From assembly GCF_004361695.1 (NCBI RefSeq), contig NZ_SNVW01000008.1:1-64000 (forward strand): 64,000 nt of DNA, written 5' to 3'. This document shows positions 43,541 through 52,181 of this stretch, piece by piece. Numbering within the stretch: the stretch's first letter is position 1; every line of letters starts with the position of its first letter. The notes under the pieces are model-generated. The model did not search any database. It worked only from the letters and a program-made list of their open reading frames with translations, and had not been told where the DNA came from. A program made the position numbers and the translations under genes. Source of the stretch: Curtobacterium flaccumfaciens. Its GTDB lineage: Bacteria; Actinomycetota; Actinomycetes; Actinomycetales; Microbacteriaceae.

Positions 43541-43980
43541 CGGGACTCCTCTGTTCCTGGGGTCAGGACGGTGTCGAGGGCTGCGGAGAGTTCGGCGGGA
43601 CGGGGTGGCCCTCCGAAGCGGGTGCGGACGGCGCGGTCACCGTCGAGGAGCAGGACCGTGGGGGTCTGCATGACGTCGAAGCGTCGGGCGAGCTCGGGGC
43701 GCTCGGCGAGGTCGATCTCGATGCGCGTGACACCGGGGGTGGTGTCGGCGACGGCGTCGAGCTGACGACGGGTGGCCGGGCAGCGAGCGCACGTCGGCGT
43801 GGAGAACTGCACGAGGGTGGCGGCGGTGCCGAAGGCGTCGGCAGGACCGAGGTCCGCGGTGGGGAGCGTGTCCGTGCGGCCGCTTCGTGCGCGTCCGGTC
43901 CGCGCGCGCAGCACCACGCCGAGGACCGTGGCGAGTGCGAGGACTCCCACGAGGACGGCGACGGCCGCGATGACGGTCAT
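43537..43980 (-). CDS. Membrane-anchored thioredoxin-like protein
   Basis: A 147-aa protein with an N-terminal membrane anchor (VIAAVAVLVGVLALATVLGVVL) and a thioredoxin fold whose active site is CARC (FSTPTCARCPATRRQL). The cis-Pro segment is MQTPTVLLLDG. The catalytic domain probably faces outward and handles thiol exchange with DUF4395, which it overlaps. Confidence 0.88.
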   Translation of the reverse strand: MTVIAAVAVLVGVLALATVLGVVLRARTGRARSGRTDTLPTADLGPADAFGTAATLVQFSTPTCARCPATRRQLDAVADTTPGVTRIEIDLAERPELARRFDVMQTPTVLLLDGDRAVRTRFGGPPRPAELSAALDTVLTPGTEESR

Positions 43981-44037
43981 GCCGTGACGGTACGTCGTTC
44001 GGGCGTCCGGGTCACCGAGATGACCGACTGTGACAGG

Positions 44038-44649
44038 TCAGCGGCGGCGACGGACGATCGCAGCGATCGGGGTCTGCAGCAGCAGGAGCAGCACCCAGTA
44101 CAGGCCGACCGACGGGAAGATCATCGCGAGCACGAGGGCCAGGGCGAGCAGGCCGGCGGCGGTCGGGCCCTTCCAGGTGTCCCCGAGCGGGGAGGACAGC
44201 AGCTCCGGAGAGCGTCGGAGTTCCCACTCGATGACGGTGAGCGTCAGGCTCGTGACGACCATGCTGCCGAGGTACAGCCCGTGCGACACCCGGTCGTCGC
44301 TCTCGCCGGTGTTGAGCAGGTTGGCGGCGAACGGCAGGAACACGATGCTGAGCAGCCAGAGGAAGTTCAGGCGCACGATCCGCAGGTTGTAGGAGCGCAC
44401 GTGCTCGAACACCTGGTGGTGCAGCGTCCAGAAGCGGGAGATTACCCAGAACGTGATGCCGAACTCCAGGACAGCAGGCCATCTCTCGCTGAGCAGGTCG
44501 CCCGCGCTCTCCCCGTGCGTGAGCTCACCGGCGATGCCGACCAGCGGGAGGATGAGGATCGTGATCGCGATCGCCACGGTCGCGTCGGAGAAGTTCACGA
44601 GGCGGTCGAGGCCACGTTCGGTCCGTGCCTGCTCGGTCTGCTCGCTCAT
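44038..44649 (-). CDS. TMEM175-family potassium channel-like protein
   Basis: A 203-aa membrane protein (DUF1211/TMEM175) with six helices. The family signature FSDATVAIAITILILPL in helix 1 contains the Phe-Ser-Asp of the pore, and LHHQVFEHVRSYNLRIVRLNFLWL spans the next helices. Such proteins form K+ leak channels. It diverges from the DUF1653 gene over 47 bp. Confidence 0.88.
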   Translation of the reverse strand: MSEQTEQARTERGLDRLVNFSDATVAIAITILILPLVGIAGELTHGESAGDLLSERWPAVLEFGITFWVISRFWTLHHQVFEHVRSYNLRIVRLNFLWLLSIVFLPFAANLLNTGESDDRVSHGLYLGSMVVTSLTLTVIEWELRRSPELLSSPLGDTWKGPTAAGLLALALVLAMIFPSVGLYWVLLLLLQTPIAAIVRRRR

Positions 44650-44684
44650 GGTGCCGAGCGTACCGAGCGCCTGAGGAGCGGCCC

Positions 44685-44690
44685 TAGCAT
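44685..44690 (+). promoter_or_regulatory. -10 element for a leaderless DUF1653 mRNA
   Basis: TAGCAT ends six bases before the ATG at 44697, and no Shine-Dalgarno sequence is seen. The same -10-to-start spacing occurs before the genes at 34026, 48531 and 60996. Confidence 0.5.
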
Positions 44691-44696
44691 CGGGGC

Positions 44697-44909
44697 ATGA
44701 GCGACGACGTGACGCCCGGCCGGTACCGCCACTTCAAGGGGAACGACTACGAGGTGCTCCTCGTCGCCCGGGACGTCGAGACCGAGGAGCCGGTCGTCGT
44801 GTACCAGGCGCTGTACGGCGAACGCGGGCACTGGGTCCGAACGCTCGCCGACTTCACGGCGCACGTCTCCCGCGACGGTTACGACGGGCCGCGCTTCAGG
44901 TTGATCTAG
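44697..44909 (+). CDS. DUF1653 protein
   Basis: A 70-aa protein matching DUF1653 over its whole length: GRYRHFKGNDYEVLLVARD, VVVYQALYGERGHWVR and a C-terminal RFRLI. The fold is a small beta-barrel; the function is unknown. It has its own probable leaderless promoter. Confidence 0.88.
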   Translation: MSDDVTPGRYRHFKGNDYEVLLVARDVETEEPVVVYQALYGERGHWVRTLADFTAHVSRDGYDGPRFRLI

Positions 44910-44949
44910 AAACATTTACCGATGCGCTTCGGCGTCCCCGCCGATCGGA

Positions 44950-45669
44950 TCATTGCGGTGGGGAAACCCTCTGCCGCTCGCCCGAATCGCGACGGACGCC
45001 GGATGCGCTCCAGCGGCCGAGCGCGGTTCGAAGATTGGCCCCATCTCCAACCGGTGCCACCAGCGCTGCCACATGTCCCGCCCCCACGCACGCGATCGCG
45101 ATCGCAGCAAAGACGTGAGGCATCAGAAACGCAATGAGCCCGCATACCGTCGCGGCTACGAGAGGTCCGCTCAGAACCACGCAGATCTCGCGTCCAGCAC
45201 TCAATTCAGGACGGACAATGTGTGCCAGCCCGAGTCGTGCCACGGCGTGTGCATGGGGACGACGGGACGGAGAAGCGACCAATGCGAAGGCGAGGAGATG
45301 GCCCGCTTCGTGGCACGCGTTCGTGCAAAGGAGAGTCAGGACACCTATCAGAGGTGCCACCGCGATCGCACCGACGGCTGGTCGCGCTGATGCGAGCAAG
45401 AGCGCCAGCAGAATCGGGCCTGCTGCCGACGCAAACACGATCCCTTGCAAGTTGAACAGTAGGGCCAGACTGCGCGCGCTCCCACTGCAGTTCAGGCTTC
45501 GGCCGGTGAATGCTCGCACCCACGCGGGCCGGTCTTCGCTGATGAATCCGTTCTCGAGCGCGAGCATCCGGTCGCGTCTCGAGCTGATGGGTAGTACCAC
45601 GTCGAATTCAAAGCAACGGACACTGCCGCGGGCGCTGCCGCAGCACGCTGCATCGCGGTGGTTCCTCAC
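44950..45669 (-). CDS. Membrane zinc metalloprotease, HEAGH (M50-like)
   Basis: This is the last gene of a five-gene operon. GTG 45669 overlaps the permease stop (GTGA), giving 239 aa. After a Cys-containing N-terminal stretch (AACCG, VRCFEF) come hydrophobic helices and the zinc motif CHEAGHLLAF (His120-Glu-Ala-Gly-His124). A later LVAPVGDGANL resembles the third-ligand segment of M50 site-2-type proteases. Similar proteases (for example YydH of Bacillus subtilis) stand beside ABC transporters in peptide-modification loci, so it may process the short peptide encoded first in this operon. That role is inference. Confidence 0.72.
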   Translation of the reverse strand: MRNHRDAACCGSARGSVRCFEFDVVLPISSRRDRMLALENGFISEDRPAWVRAFTGRSLNCSGSARSLALLFNLQGIVFASAAGPILLALLLASARPAVGAIAVAPLIGVLTLLCTNACHEAGHLLAFALVASPSRRPHAHAVARLGLAHIVRPELSAGREICVVLSGPLVAATVCGLIAFLMPHVFAAIAIACVGAGHVAALVAPVGDGANLRTALGRWSASGVRRDSGERQRVSPPQ

Positions 45670-47129
45670 CGTGTTCTCGTCAGCCGGTGTGCGGTCAGCA
45701 CAGCAAATCCTGTCAGAACCCCGGCAAATAAGAGGGTGAGCGTCATTCCGACGGCCTCTGTCGAGATCAGTGCGATTTGAGCAGATAGTGAGCTTGTTGC
45801 GAGGTAAAGACCCATTGCGAGAACGAGTCCGACGCTGCCGGAGAGCTGCTGTGTTTCGCTCCACGGCACGAGCATTCCGGCGAGGGCGGCAGCACCGAGG
45901 AGAAGAAGGCTGCGTGCGAGCATAGATGGGGTATCTCCCGCCTCCAGTACGCCCAGCGCAAGCTCGATGGAGGTCAAAGCGACCCACACGAGCACGGCAA
46001 GGCTGACGTGCGCCATCCCGAGGGGAACGACCCACCATGATCGCTCGCTCTTGGTGGCTGCCCCGACCCAGGTCCAAGGCAGAATCCGACCTGGCCCAAA
46101 GAGCACGAGCGCGCATCCGGCCGATGGTAGGGAGGCGGCAAGACCGATCCGCAGCTCTGCAGGGAGGTTCCCCGCCGGGACCGAGGCGACGGCGGCGAGG
46201 AGGGCGAGTCCTCCCATCAGCGCCAAAGCCGTCTGAGGGGCGCGAATGATGATCAGCACTTGAGTGACAAGGACACCCTTCGAGCCACGTACCAGTGCGT
46301 CACAAGGAAACGCAACCTTGCCCGGTGCTGAGCGCTTGTGGTTTCGAACGCGACCAGCCAGCAAGGTGATGAGGAACGCTCCACCGACCCAGGCGATGAA
46401 CATGATCGAATTCATGAGAGGAACCCGACCAACTGCGAGGTCACTGATGATCCCGGGAAGTTCGACAGACGGGTTGCCCGAATTCGCAAGCCTCGGCAGG
46501 GATAAGAGTTGACGTCCGAATGCCGCAAGGGACAATGCTAGCGTTATTGTCCCGCTGAAGGTCATTGCAATGGGTGACGGCAATCGGAAAATCGAGGTGA
46601 GAACCGATTGGAGGACGTGCAGTATTGCCTGCAGCAGTATTTGGACGAGTATAACGCCCAGGAGGAGAATTCCGATGAGAACGGTGGCGGCGGCCATAGA
46701 GGTTAATACTCGGACTGCCACCAGTATGGCGGGCATGCTCATAGCAATGCCTGCTGTGAATGCGACCAGCGTCGTGGGAATCGCGGGACCGATGAGGCGC
46801 GCGCTGTTCGTGACCGGCAACATGCAGATCAAGTTGTCCAGAGACGAGCGGGCGGGCGCGATAAGAGTGACGATCAAGCTGATGAGAGTTGCGCTGAGTA
46901 GCGCGCCGGAAGCAGCAGTTTGAACCATCATCCTGGAGACGTCGACCGGCATGGTCGAATCGAGGGAGGTTACTGTGGCGACACCAAGCCCCGCGCCGAG
47001 TCCAAGGATAGCGATAGCTGCGACCGTGGTGCCTACGGTCACTCGCCGTCTTGATATGCCCAGTGTGTCCGCGAGCTCACTGTGCCAGACCGAAGCCGCA
47101 ATGGAAGCGACTCTGCCGATCTGATTCAT
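45666..47129 (-). CDS. Polytopic membrane protein, probable ABC permease
   Basis: A 487-aa protein with about twelve hydrophobic segments and no soluble domain, coupled to the ATPase gene through a small membrane-protein gene. Size and placement suit the permease of an ABC exporter, but I see no family signature. ATG 47129 overlaps the preceding stop (ATGA) and the stop overlaps the protease GTG. Helices such as LISLIVTLIAPARSSLDNLICMLPVTNSARL recall two-fold repeated ABC-2 exporters. Codon use is less GC-rich than in flanking genes. Confidence 0.7.
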   Translation of the reverse strand: MNQIGRVASIAASVWHSELADTLGISRRRVTVGTTVAAIAILGLGAGLGVATVTSLDSTMPVDVSRMMVQTAASGALLSATLISLIVTLIAPARSSLDNLICMLPVTNSARLIGPAIPTTLVAFTAGIAMSMPAILVAVRVLTSMAAATVLIGILLLGVILVQILLQAILHVLQSVLTSIFRLPSPIAMTFSGTITLALSLAAFGRQLLSLPRLANSGNPSVELPGIISDLAVGRVPLMNSIMFIAWVGGAFLITLLAGRVRNHKRSAPGKVAFPCDALVRGSKGVLVTQVLIIIRAPQTALALMGGLALLAAVASVPAGNLPAELRIGLAASLPSAGCALVLFGPGRILPWTWVGAATKSERSWWVVPLGMAHVSLAVLVWVALTSIELALGVLEAGDTPSMLARSLLLLGAAALAGMLVPWSETQQLSGSVGLVLAMGLYLATSSLSAQIALISTEAVGMTLTLLFAGVLTGFAVLTAHRLTRTR

Positions 47130-47386
47130 CGGTGTCGTTGCGCGCGGATCCGCACCCACGTGTACAGAAGGGCGACGACCGCTATCACTGCGAGAAGACC
47201 AAGTCCGTTGGGCAGAAACTCGACTGACGGAAGACCATTCTCTTCGCCGACGGATGCCGAAAAGACGAGCGGTATGCTTGCGGGGCTTTCGCTGAGGGCG
47301 GCAACGAGAACCGTTGCGAGCATTGCGAGGAACGCCGTTGTGATGCCAAGGATGATCCCGATTGCGGCTGTACTGGCTGCTTTCAT
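47126..47386 (-). CDS. Small two-helix membrane protein in the ABC/peptide operon
   Basis: An 86-aa protein with hydrophobic segments at both ends (IGIILGITTAFLAMLATVLVAAL and LGLLAVIAVVALLYTWV) and an acidic, Ser/Pro-containing loop of ~30 residues between them. It ends in a basic tail. It lies 13 bp after the ATPase gene and overlaps the permease gene by ATGA. It could be an accessory transporter subunit or an immunity protein; no family recognised. Confidence 0.62.
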   Translation of the reverse strand: MKAASTAAIGIILGITTAFLAMLATVLVAALSESPASIPLVFSASVGEENGLPSVEFLPNGLGLLAVIAVVALLYTWVRIRAQRHR

Positions 47387-47399
47387 TTGGACGTCTCCT

Positions 47400-48179
47400 T
47401 CATGATGCGGTGAATAAGGCGCTGAGTCGACTATCGCGAGCGCGCAAGGTGGATGCTGTCGCAGTCTTCATCGAGAAGCACTGCTGGAGTGTGCCGTATT
47501 CGGCCACGATCTGCGCCGTCGTCCCGCTCTTGACGGTGTCTCCGTCATGGAGCATCGTGATGTGCTCGCAGCGTGCTTCGGCGCGAAGTAGGTCGTGTGT
47601 CGCGATCAGGACCGAGCCTCCACTCGCGGCATGTAGCTCGAGGCACTTCTGCAGCGTGCCCGCAGTGTCAGGATCAAGTCCGCGGAAGGGTTCGTCGAGT
47701 ATAAGGAGCGATGGTCTGTGCATTAGTGCGCATATCAGTTGGACCTTACGTTTCATCCCGTGCGAATACGACGACATTGGTTTTCCGAGGGCGTGCCTGA
47801 TCCGCAGAACTCGCGCGAAATCCGCGGCCCACTCTGTGTCATCGCGTCCGCGCAACGAGTCGTGGAGCCTCAAGTATTCTCGGCCGGTGACTGATTGAGG
47901 CAACGGGAGATCGTCGGGGGCGAGTCCGAATCGGCTCCGAGCGTCTGGATGCTCCACAGATATCCCGTTGTGATGGACCGTGCCGGCATCTGCCTCGGTG
48001 ATTCCGGTGATGATGTGAAGCGCTGTGCTCTTACCTGAACCGTTGGAGCCGAGGAGCCCGTGGACCGATCCGGGATGCATGGTGATAGAGAAGTCATTGA
48101 GTGCTGCTCGTCCGTTGAACGATTTGCGGACTCCGCTTACATGCAGGACAGGTTCCACGGGCACCTCGACGTTGTTCAC
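47400..48179 (-). CDS. ABC transporter ATPase
   Basis: A 259-aa exporter-type ATPase: Walker A GLLGSNGSGKST, signature variant SYSHGMKRKVQL (in place of LSGGQ), Walker B LLILDEPFRGLD and switch His in IATHDLLRAEA. The SHGM form is common in exporters of peptides and in immunity transporters. GTG 48179 overlaps the stop of the short peptide gene (GTGA), so ATPase synthesis depends on translating the peptide. The partner permease is probably the 487-aa protein. Confidence 0.86.
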   Translation of the reverse strand: MNNVEVPVEPVLHVSGVRKSFNGRAALNDFSITMHPGSVHGLLGSNGSGKSTALHIITGITEADAGTVHHNGISVEHPDARSRFGLAPDDLPLPQSVTGREYLRLHDSLRGRDDTEWAADFARVLRIRHALGKPMSSYSHGMKRKVQLICALMHRPSLLILDEPFRGLDPDTAGTLQKCLELHAASGGSVLIATHDLLRAEARCEHITMLHDGDTVKSGTTAQIVAEYGTLQQCFSMKTATASTLRARDSRLSALFTAS

Positions 48180-48430
48180 TTCTTGCAGTACAGCTTCCAG
48201 GTGCCGCCGGCGCTGAACGACGGCATATCCATCGCGGGATACATGCCCTTGTTCTGGCAGGCGATCCACCACGCCGTGACGAGCCCGAGAGCAATCACGA
48301 TTGCGACTGCCACCAGGATCAACACCACGACTCGATCTTGCTTGAGCGTTACCCGCCGCCGCATCGCGTCAATGCCATCGGCAACGGACGTCTGGGTGCG
48401 TAGAGCCCCATTGAGTACAAGGTTCACCAT
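48176..48430 (-). CDS. Short membrane-spanning peptide with a Cys-bracketed tail
   Basis: This is the first gene of the operon, 84 aa from ATG 48430, with AAAGGGATGG upstream. Residues 1-32 are a polar N-terminus, 33-56 one hydrophobic helix (VVVLILVAVAIVIALGLV), and 58-84 a compact tail bounded by Cys58 and Cys82 and containing GGTWKLYC. A helix or leader followed by a two-Cys tail suits a secreted or surface peptide, and an HEAGH protease plus ABC transporter are encoded in the same operon. It might be a bacteriocin-like precursor or an accessory transporter peptide. I know no matching family; GGTW is faintly reminiscent of lactococcin 972-type peptides. Confidence 0.6.
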   Translation of the reverse strand: MVNLVLNGALRTQTSVADGIDAMRRRVTLKQDRVVVLILVAVAIVIALGLVTAWWIACQNKGMYPAMDMPSFSAGGTWKLYCKK

Positions 48431-48445
48431 GAACCATCCCTTTTC

Positions 48446-48463
48446 ATACGTACGGCAACGTAT
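48446..48463. promoter_or_regulatory. Inverted repeat upstream of the peptide operon
   Basis: ATACGT (48446-48451) and ACGTAT (48458-48463) face each other across six bases, 16 bp upstream of the peptide start. Position and symmetry fit an operator overlapping the promoter. Confidence 0.45.
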
Positions 48464-48530
48464 CACGTTTGGAGTTCAGGAGTGCAAGCGTTTCAGTGAT
48501 GTTGTCGGACCTCGCTGTTAGCGTCTCCTC

Positions 48531-51500
48531 ATGCAGATCGGCACCTGCGGGCACGTCCTGCTCAGCCCGAGCGACCTGTCCACGTGGGCCTCGTGCGAGT
48601 GGGCGTTCCTGCGGCGGATGGACGCCAAGCTCGGCCGCGGCGAAGCCCTGCCCGAGACGCACGACGACATGCTCGAGCGCACCGCCCGGCTGGGGGACCA
48701 GCACGAGCTCGACTACCTCGCCATCCTCAAGGAGACGCGGGACGTCGTGGAGTTCGAGCGCCCGGCCCCGCCCGAGTACCCCGCGGCGGCAGCGGCGGCC
48801 CTAGCAGCCATGCGCAACGGCGCCGACGTCCTGTACCAGCCGACCTTCCACGCACCTCCGACCGCGGACGACGCGGGCTTCATCGGCTTCGCGGACTTCA
48901 TCATCCGCAACGGCCGCGGCGAGTACGAGGTCTACGACACCAAGCTCGCCCGGCACGCCAAGATCAGCGCCCTCCTGCAGCTCGCCGCCTACGCCGAGCA
49001 GATGCAGGCGCACGGCATCCCCACCGGCGAGCAGGTCCACCTCGTGCTCGGCGACCGGACCACCACCACGCACGACCTGGCCGACATCGCCCCGGTGTAC
49101 CGGACGCAGCGGGCAGAGCTCAAGCGTGTGATCGCCGAGCGGCTGGCGGCGGACGAACCACTGCAGTGGGGCGACCCGCGGTACTCGTCGTGCGGCCGGT
49201 GCGACGTGTGCAGCACGCAGGTCGAGCAGCACCGCGATCTGGTCCTTGTCGCGGGCATGCGCCTCGACCAGCGGACGAAGCTGATCCGGCGGGGAGTGCG
49301 GACGATCGACGACCTGGCGGACCGGACCACGGCCGTGCCAGGCATGTCGAACTCGACGCGAGAGCGGCTGGTCCGTCAGGCGCGCCTTCAGGTCGACGGC
49401 CAGCACGGTGGCGGACGCAAGCCGCTGTTCGAGGTCTTGGACCCGCGTGCCCTCGACGCGATCCCCGCGCCGGACCCGGGGGACGTGTTCTTCGACTTCG
49501 AGGGCGACCCGCTGTACACCGAGGACGGCGTGCACTGGGGCATCGACTACCTGTTCGGGCTGGTGGACGACCAGGCCGAGTTCACGGCGTTCTGGGCACA
49601 CACGTTGCGCGACGAACGGCAGGCGCTGATCGACTTCCTCGCCTGGGTGCAGCGGCGGCGCGAGCAGTACCCGGGCATGCACATCTACCACTACGCGGCG
49701 TACGAGCGGACGCATCTGCTGTCCCTCGCGGCCCGGCACGGCGTCGGCGAAGAGGCCGTCGACGACCTCCTGCGCGCGGGCGTCCTCGTCGACCTGTACC
49801 CGGTGGTGCGGAAAGCGCTCGTGGTCGGCAGCCGCAGCTACTCGATCAAGAAGCTCGAGCCGCTGTACATGGGCGAGGACCTGCGGCTCAGCGACGTCAC
49901 GAACGCCGCCGACAGCATCACCGCCTACGTCGACGCGATCACCGAGATCCGCACGGGTGACGCGATCCGCGGGCAGCACATGCTCGACGAGGTCGCCGAC
50001 TACAACGCCTACGACTGCCGCTCGACGCTTCGGCTCCGCGACTGGCTCCTGTCCCTGCGCGCGGATTCGCCGGCGGACCCACGGGACGAGGACGAGCTCC
50101 TCCCGTCGATCCCCGTCGACCGTGAGCCGAACCCGGTGTACCTCGCGCTCGCCGCCGAACTCGAGGACGTCGACGCCCTCGACCGCACCCCCGACCAGAC
50201 CGCCCTGGCGCTCGCCGCGGCCGCGATCGACTACCACCGGCGCGAGGCGAAGACGTTCTGGCAGGACCACTTCGACCGTCTCCGGAACCCCGTGGACGAG
50301 TGGGCGGACACCCGCGACGTCCTTGTCGTCGAGCGCGCGTCCGTCGAGCGCGACTGGGACACGCTGCCGCGTGCCCGGTCGCAGTCGCGTGAGATCCGGT
50401 TGTCGGGGACGCTCGCGCCCGGTTCGCGGCTCCGGCCTGGAGGCACGCCCCACCTCCTCTACGACGACCCGCTCCCGCCATCGGTCGTCTCTCCGGGCCC
50501 CGGTTCGAAGGGCGCGTCGTCCCGCGCGGTCATCGTGGACGTCAGCGACGACGGCGATGCCGTCGAGGTCCGGGTGAAGGAGGGTCTGCCCGTCGGAGGG
50601 TCGCCGCACGGAGACCTCCCGGTCGCCCTCGCGCCGGCAGCGCCGCCCCGAGCGAAGCCCCAGCCCGAGGCGATCGCCGAGTGGGGGCAGACGGTGCTCG
50701 ACGCGCTGCCGTCGATGCTGCCCGACCCGGCGTTCGACCTGCTCCGCCGCGTTCCGCCGCGCGGGCCGATCGTTCCCGTGCAGGGCGACGACACCGTGTC
50801 CGCCGTGGTCGCGACGCTGCTCGGGCTCGACCGGTCGTACCTGGCGATCCAGGGCCCTCCCGGCACCGGCAAGACCTACGTGGGGTCGAACGTCGTCGCG
50901 CGGCTGGTCCGCGAGTACGGCTGGCGCGTCGGTGTCGTCGGGCAGTCGCACGCGACCTCGGAGAACTTCCTCGATTCGGTGGTCCGCGCAGGCGTCCCCG
51001 CCGATCGTGTTGTGAAAGTCCCGAAGAAGGACGCGACCGAGGATGACCTCGAGGCGGCCGACTGGACACCCGTGAAGAACGGCGCCGCGATCGCCGCGTT
51101 CCTGTCGTCGTGCGAGGCCTCGGGCGCCGGCGGCGTCGTGGGCGGCACCGCGTGGACCTTCGCGAACGAGGCCACGATCGCCCGCGGTTCCCTCGACCTG
51201 CTCGTCGTCGACGAGGCCGGACAGTTCTCGCTCGCGCCGACGATCGCCTCCTCGGTCGCCGCGACCCGCCTGCTCCTGCTCGGCGATCCGCAGCAGCTGC
51301 CCCAGGTGTCGCAGGGATCCCACCCCGAACCCGTCGACCAGTCAGCGCTCGGATGGCTCACCGACGGGGCGCACGTGTTGCCGTCCGAGTTCGGCTACTT
51401 CCTCGCCCGCACCCGGCGCATGGAACCGGCACTGACAGCTTCGGTCTCGGCGCTGTCCTACGACGGGCAGCTCGCCTCGATGGTCTCCGGCCGGCACCTC

Positions 51501-51995
51501 GACAACGTCGACGCGGGTGTGCACCCGGTGCCGGTCGTGCACGCGGGCAACACGACGTCCTCGGTGGAGGAAGCCGCTCGCGTCGTGGCACTCGCACAGG
51601 ACGTGGTCGGACGGCGATGGGTGGACGGCGACGACATCCGGACCCTGACCGACGAGGACGTCATCGTCGTCGCGCCGTACAACGCCCAAGGTGCCGTGAT
51701 CCGCGACGCACTGGACCGCGCCGGACTCCGGGGGACCCAGGTCGGCACCGTCGACATGTTCCAGGGGCGCGAAGCCGTCGTGTCGATCGTGTCGCTGGCG
51801 GCGTCGAGCGCTGCCGACATCCCGCGCGGGCTCGACTTCCTGCTCATGCCGAACCGCCTGAACGTGGCGCTGTCCCGGGCGAAGTGGGCGGCGTACCTCG
51901 TGTACTCGCCTGCGCTCACCACGGGGCTGCCGCCGTCGATCTCCGGGCTGTCCCTGCTCTCCCGCTTCATCGAGCTCGTCGAGCCGCGCACCTGA
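48531..51995 (+). CDS. TM0106-type RecB-like nuclease fused to SF1 helicase
   Basis: A 1154-aa DNA-processing protein. The N-terminal third is a Cas4/RecB-like PD-(D/E)XK nuclease (LSPSDLSTWASCEWAFLRR; YEVYDTKLARHAKI with the Asp-x-Lys core) with cysteines CGRCDVC that may hold metal. The middle carries an RNase H-like exonuclease segment (VFFDFEGDPLY). The C-terminal part is a superfamily I helicase with Walker A GPPGTGKTY (from about residue 775), LLVVDEAGQFSLA, and VGTVDMFQGREA. This layout is common in Actinobacteria; its repair role is not settled. TAGCGT six bases before the ATG suggests a leaderless mRNA. Confidence 0.9.
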   Translation: MQIGTCGHVLLSPSDLSTWASCEWAFLRRMDAKLGRGEALPETHDDMLERTARLGDQHELDYLAILKETRDVVEFERPAPPEYPAAAAAALAAMRNGADVLYQPTFHAPPTADDAGFIGFADFIIRNGRGEYEVYDTKLARHAKISALLQLAAYAEQMQAHGIPTGEQVHLVLGDRTTTTHDLADIAPVYRTQRAELKRVIAERLAADEPLQWGDPRYSSCGRCDVCSTQVEQHRDLVLVAGMRLDQRTKLIRRGVRTIDDLADRTTAVPGMSNSTRERLVRQARLQVDGQHGGGRKPLFEVLDPRALDAIPAPDPGDVFFDFEGDPLYTEDGVHWGIDYLFGLVDDQAEFTAFWAHTLRDERQALIDFLAWVQRRREQYPGMHIYHYAAYERTHLLSLAARHGVGEEAVDDLLRAGVLVDLYPVVRKALVVGSRSYSIKKLEPLYMGEDLRLSDVTNAADSITAYVDAITEIRTGDAIRGQHMLDEVADYNAYDCRSTLRLRDWLLSLRADSPADPRDEDELLPSIPVDREPNPVYLALAAELEDVDALDRTPDQTALALAAAAIDYHRREAKTFWQDHFDRLRNPVDEWADTRDVLVVERASVERDWDTLPRARSQSREIRLSGTLAPGSRLRPGGTPHLLYDDPLPPSVVSPGPGSKGASSRAVIVDVSDDGDAVEVRVKEGLPVGGSPHGDLPVALAPAAPPRAKPQPEAIAEWGQTVLDALPSMLPDPAFDLLRRVPPRGPIVPVQGDDTVSAVVATLLGLDRSYLAIQGPPGTGKTYVGSNVVARLVREYGWRVGVVGQSHATSENFLDSVVRAGVPADRVVKVPKKDATEDDLEAADWTPVKNGAAIAAFLSSCEASGAGGVVGGTAWTFANEATIARGSLDLLVVDEAGQFSLAPTIASSVAATRLLLLGDPQQLPQVSQGSHPEPVDQSALGWLTDGAHVLPSEFGYFLARTRRMEPALTASVSALSYDGQLASMVSGRHLDNVDAGVHPVPVVHAGNTTSSVEEAARVVALAQDVVGRRWVDGDDIRTLTDEDVIVVAPYNAQGAVIRDALDRAGLRGTQVGTVDMFQGREAVVSIVSLAASSAADIPRGLDFLLMPNRLNVALSRAKWAAYLVYSPALTTGLPPSISGLSLLSRFIELVEPRT

Positions 51996-52066
51996 GCCGG
52001 TCGTCGCCGGGGCGGGCCCGTTCTCGTTCCGGCGATTGATCGTCCTGGTTCACGAACCCCGTCGAT

Positions 52067-52103
52067 CGCGAACCGGAACGGTCAAACGCGAAACGGAACT
52101 GTC
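52067..52103. repeat. Two 17-18-bp direct repeats before the NERD gene
   Basis: CGCGAACCGGAACGGTC (52067) and CGCGAAACGGAACTGTC (52087) repeat with a 20-bp period in the intergenic region between the helicase and NERD genes. The two-turn spacing suits tandem protein-binding sites. Confidence 0.5.
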
Positions 52104-52181
52104 CCGTCCCCCGAGCGGTGCCGAACCGTGACGCCTGAACGAGGGCTCGTCCGACACCTGTCGCCGTGGGACGGTGGACGT

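Noticed and set aside
44950..48430. Radical-SAM (Yyd-type) peptide cluster
   Set aside because: No radical-SAM enzyme (CxxxCxxC) is present; only the protease and ABC parts resemble such clusters.
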